From NCBI RefSeq assembly GCF_963678635.1, contig NC_087069.1:49307892-49371891 (forward strand): a stretch of DNA of 64,000 nucleotides, in the 5' to 3' direction. This stretch comes from Symsagittifera roscoffensis (Eukaryota; Xenacoelomorpha; Acoela; Convolutidae). A program made the position numbers and the translations under genes. This document shows, piece by piece, positions 63,709-64,000 of this stretch; position 1 is the first letter of the stretch, and every line of letters begins with the position of its first letter. Below the pieces are notes generated by a model. It did no database searches. It saw only the letters and a program-made list of their open reading frames with translations, and had not been told where the DNA came from.

Positions 63709-64000
63709 CTAAGCAAGAAGCAAAATCAGGAGTGGATCCAGGGCTTTCTCTGTGGGGGTTTTCGTATCTATTCAAAATAGAGAAAATGTGGACTTGTGAA
63801 AAAAGGATTGCGAAATAAAAAAAAAGTGCGGTCAAAATCTGAATTAATAAAGCGGAAAAACACGTTTATAACAATTTAAAAAAAAAATTAGGTAGATGTA
63901 AAAATAGCGAAGCAAAGAGTGAGAATCTTATTTTACAATTTTTAAAAAACGATAAAATTAGGTATGTTATATTACACTAAGTTAGGTATGAAAAAAAGGA
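63709..64000 (-). other. Upstream intron of the exon at 63528-63708
   Basis: Polypyrimidine/acceptor part, then AT-rich sequence. GAGTGGATCCAGGGC near 63731 resembles a hAT-type MITE end, but no partner end is seen before the window edge. Confidence 0.4.

Overview
The window is AT-rich animal (metazoan) DNA, most likely from an invertebrate. The evidence is spliced genes with GT-AG introns, a BEL/Pao LTR retrotransposon (a group known only from animals), tRNA-derived and terminal-inverted-repeat (TIR) elements, and long AT-rich intergenic sequence. The species cannot be named from sequence alone. One 200-base run of N (26592-26791) is an assembly gap.

Layout. 1-10.4 kb: an old, broken BEL/Pao element on the minus strand (345-10300; LTRs differ at about 40 of ~440 positions), inserted into a ~160-bp tandem repeat. 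Its LTRs carry a type-II-tRNA-like module. 12.1-17.8 kb: a plus-strand gene with the C-terminal half of an AIG1/GIMAP-like GTPase fold, a long coiled coil, and two candidate alternative terminal exons in the same splice phase. Its first intron holds two tandem near-perfect palindromes. 17.8-30.5 kb: repeats, a ~1.6-kb tandem duplication, the gap, an exon split by a MITE, a tRNA-type SINE and a hAT-like MITE with its own 8-bp target duplication.

30674-49590: the most striking feature, an 18.9-kb Ty3/gypsy-type, retrovirus-like element on the minus strand. It has 410-bp LTRs (5 differences), a 4-bp target duplication (GTGT), and a primer-binding site. In sense order it carries ORF A, ORF B, Gag, Pol, X, Y, Env, W and Z. 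Most retroelements of this class have only gag-pol with or without env. Pol, X, Y and Env together contain seven in-frame stop codons but no frameshift. The Env has a signal peptide, C-terminal hydrophobic segments and a pattern that reminds me of chuvirus-type glycoproteins. The element is nested inside a ~0.95-kb TIR element whose halves lie at 30521-30673 and 49591-50391.

50.4-64 kb: further copies of two TIR families; a small two-exon gene for a 107-residue hydrophobic membrane protein (57682-59014); and, at the right edge, one well-supported minus-strand exon (63528-63708). The intron after that exon starts with about 13 tandem 94-bp units, each repeating the last ~19 bases of the exon plus its 5' splice site.

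How parts work together: the window is mostly nested mobile DNA (SINE interrupted by MITE, exon interrupted by MITE, TIR element interrupted by the giant LTR element, satellite interrupted by BEL). Three host genes are represented at least in part.
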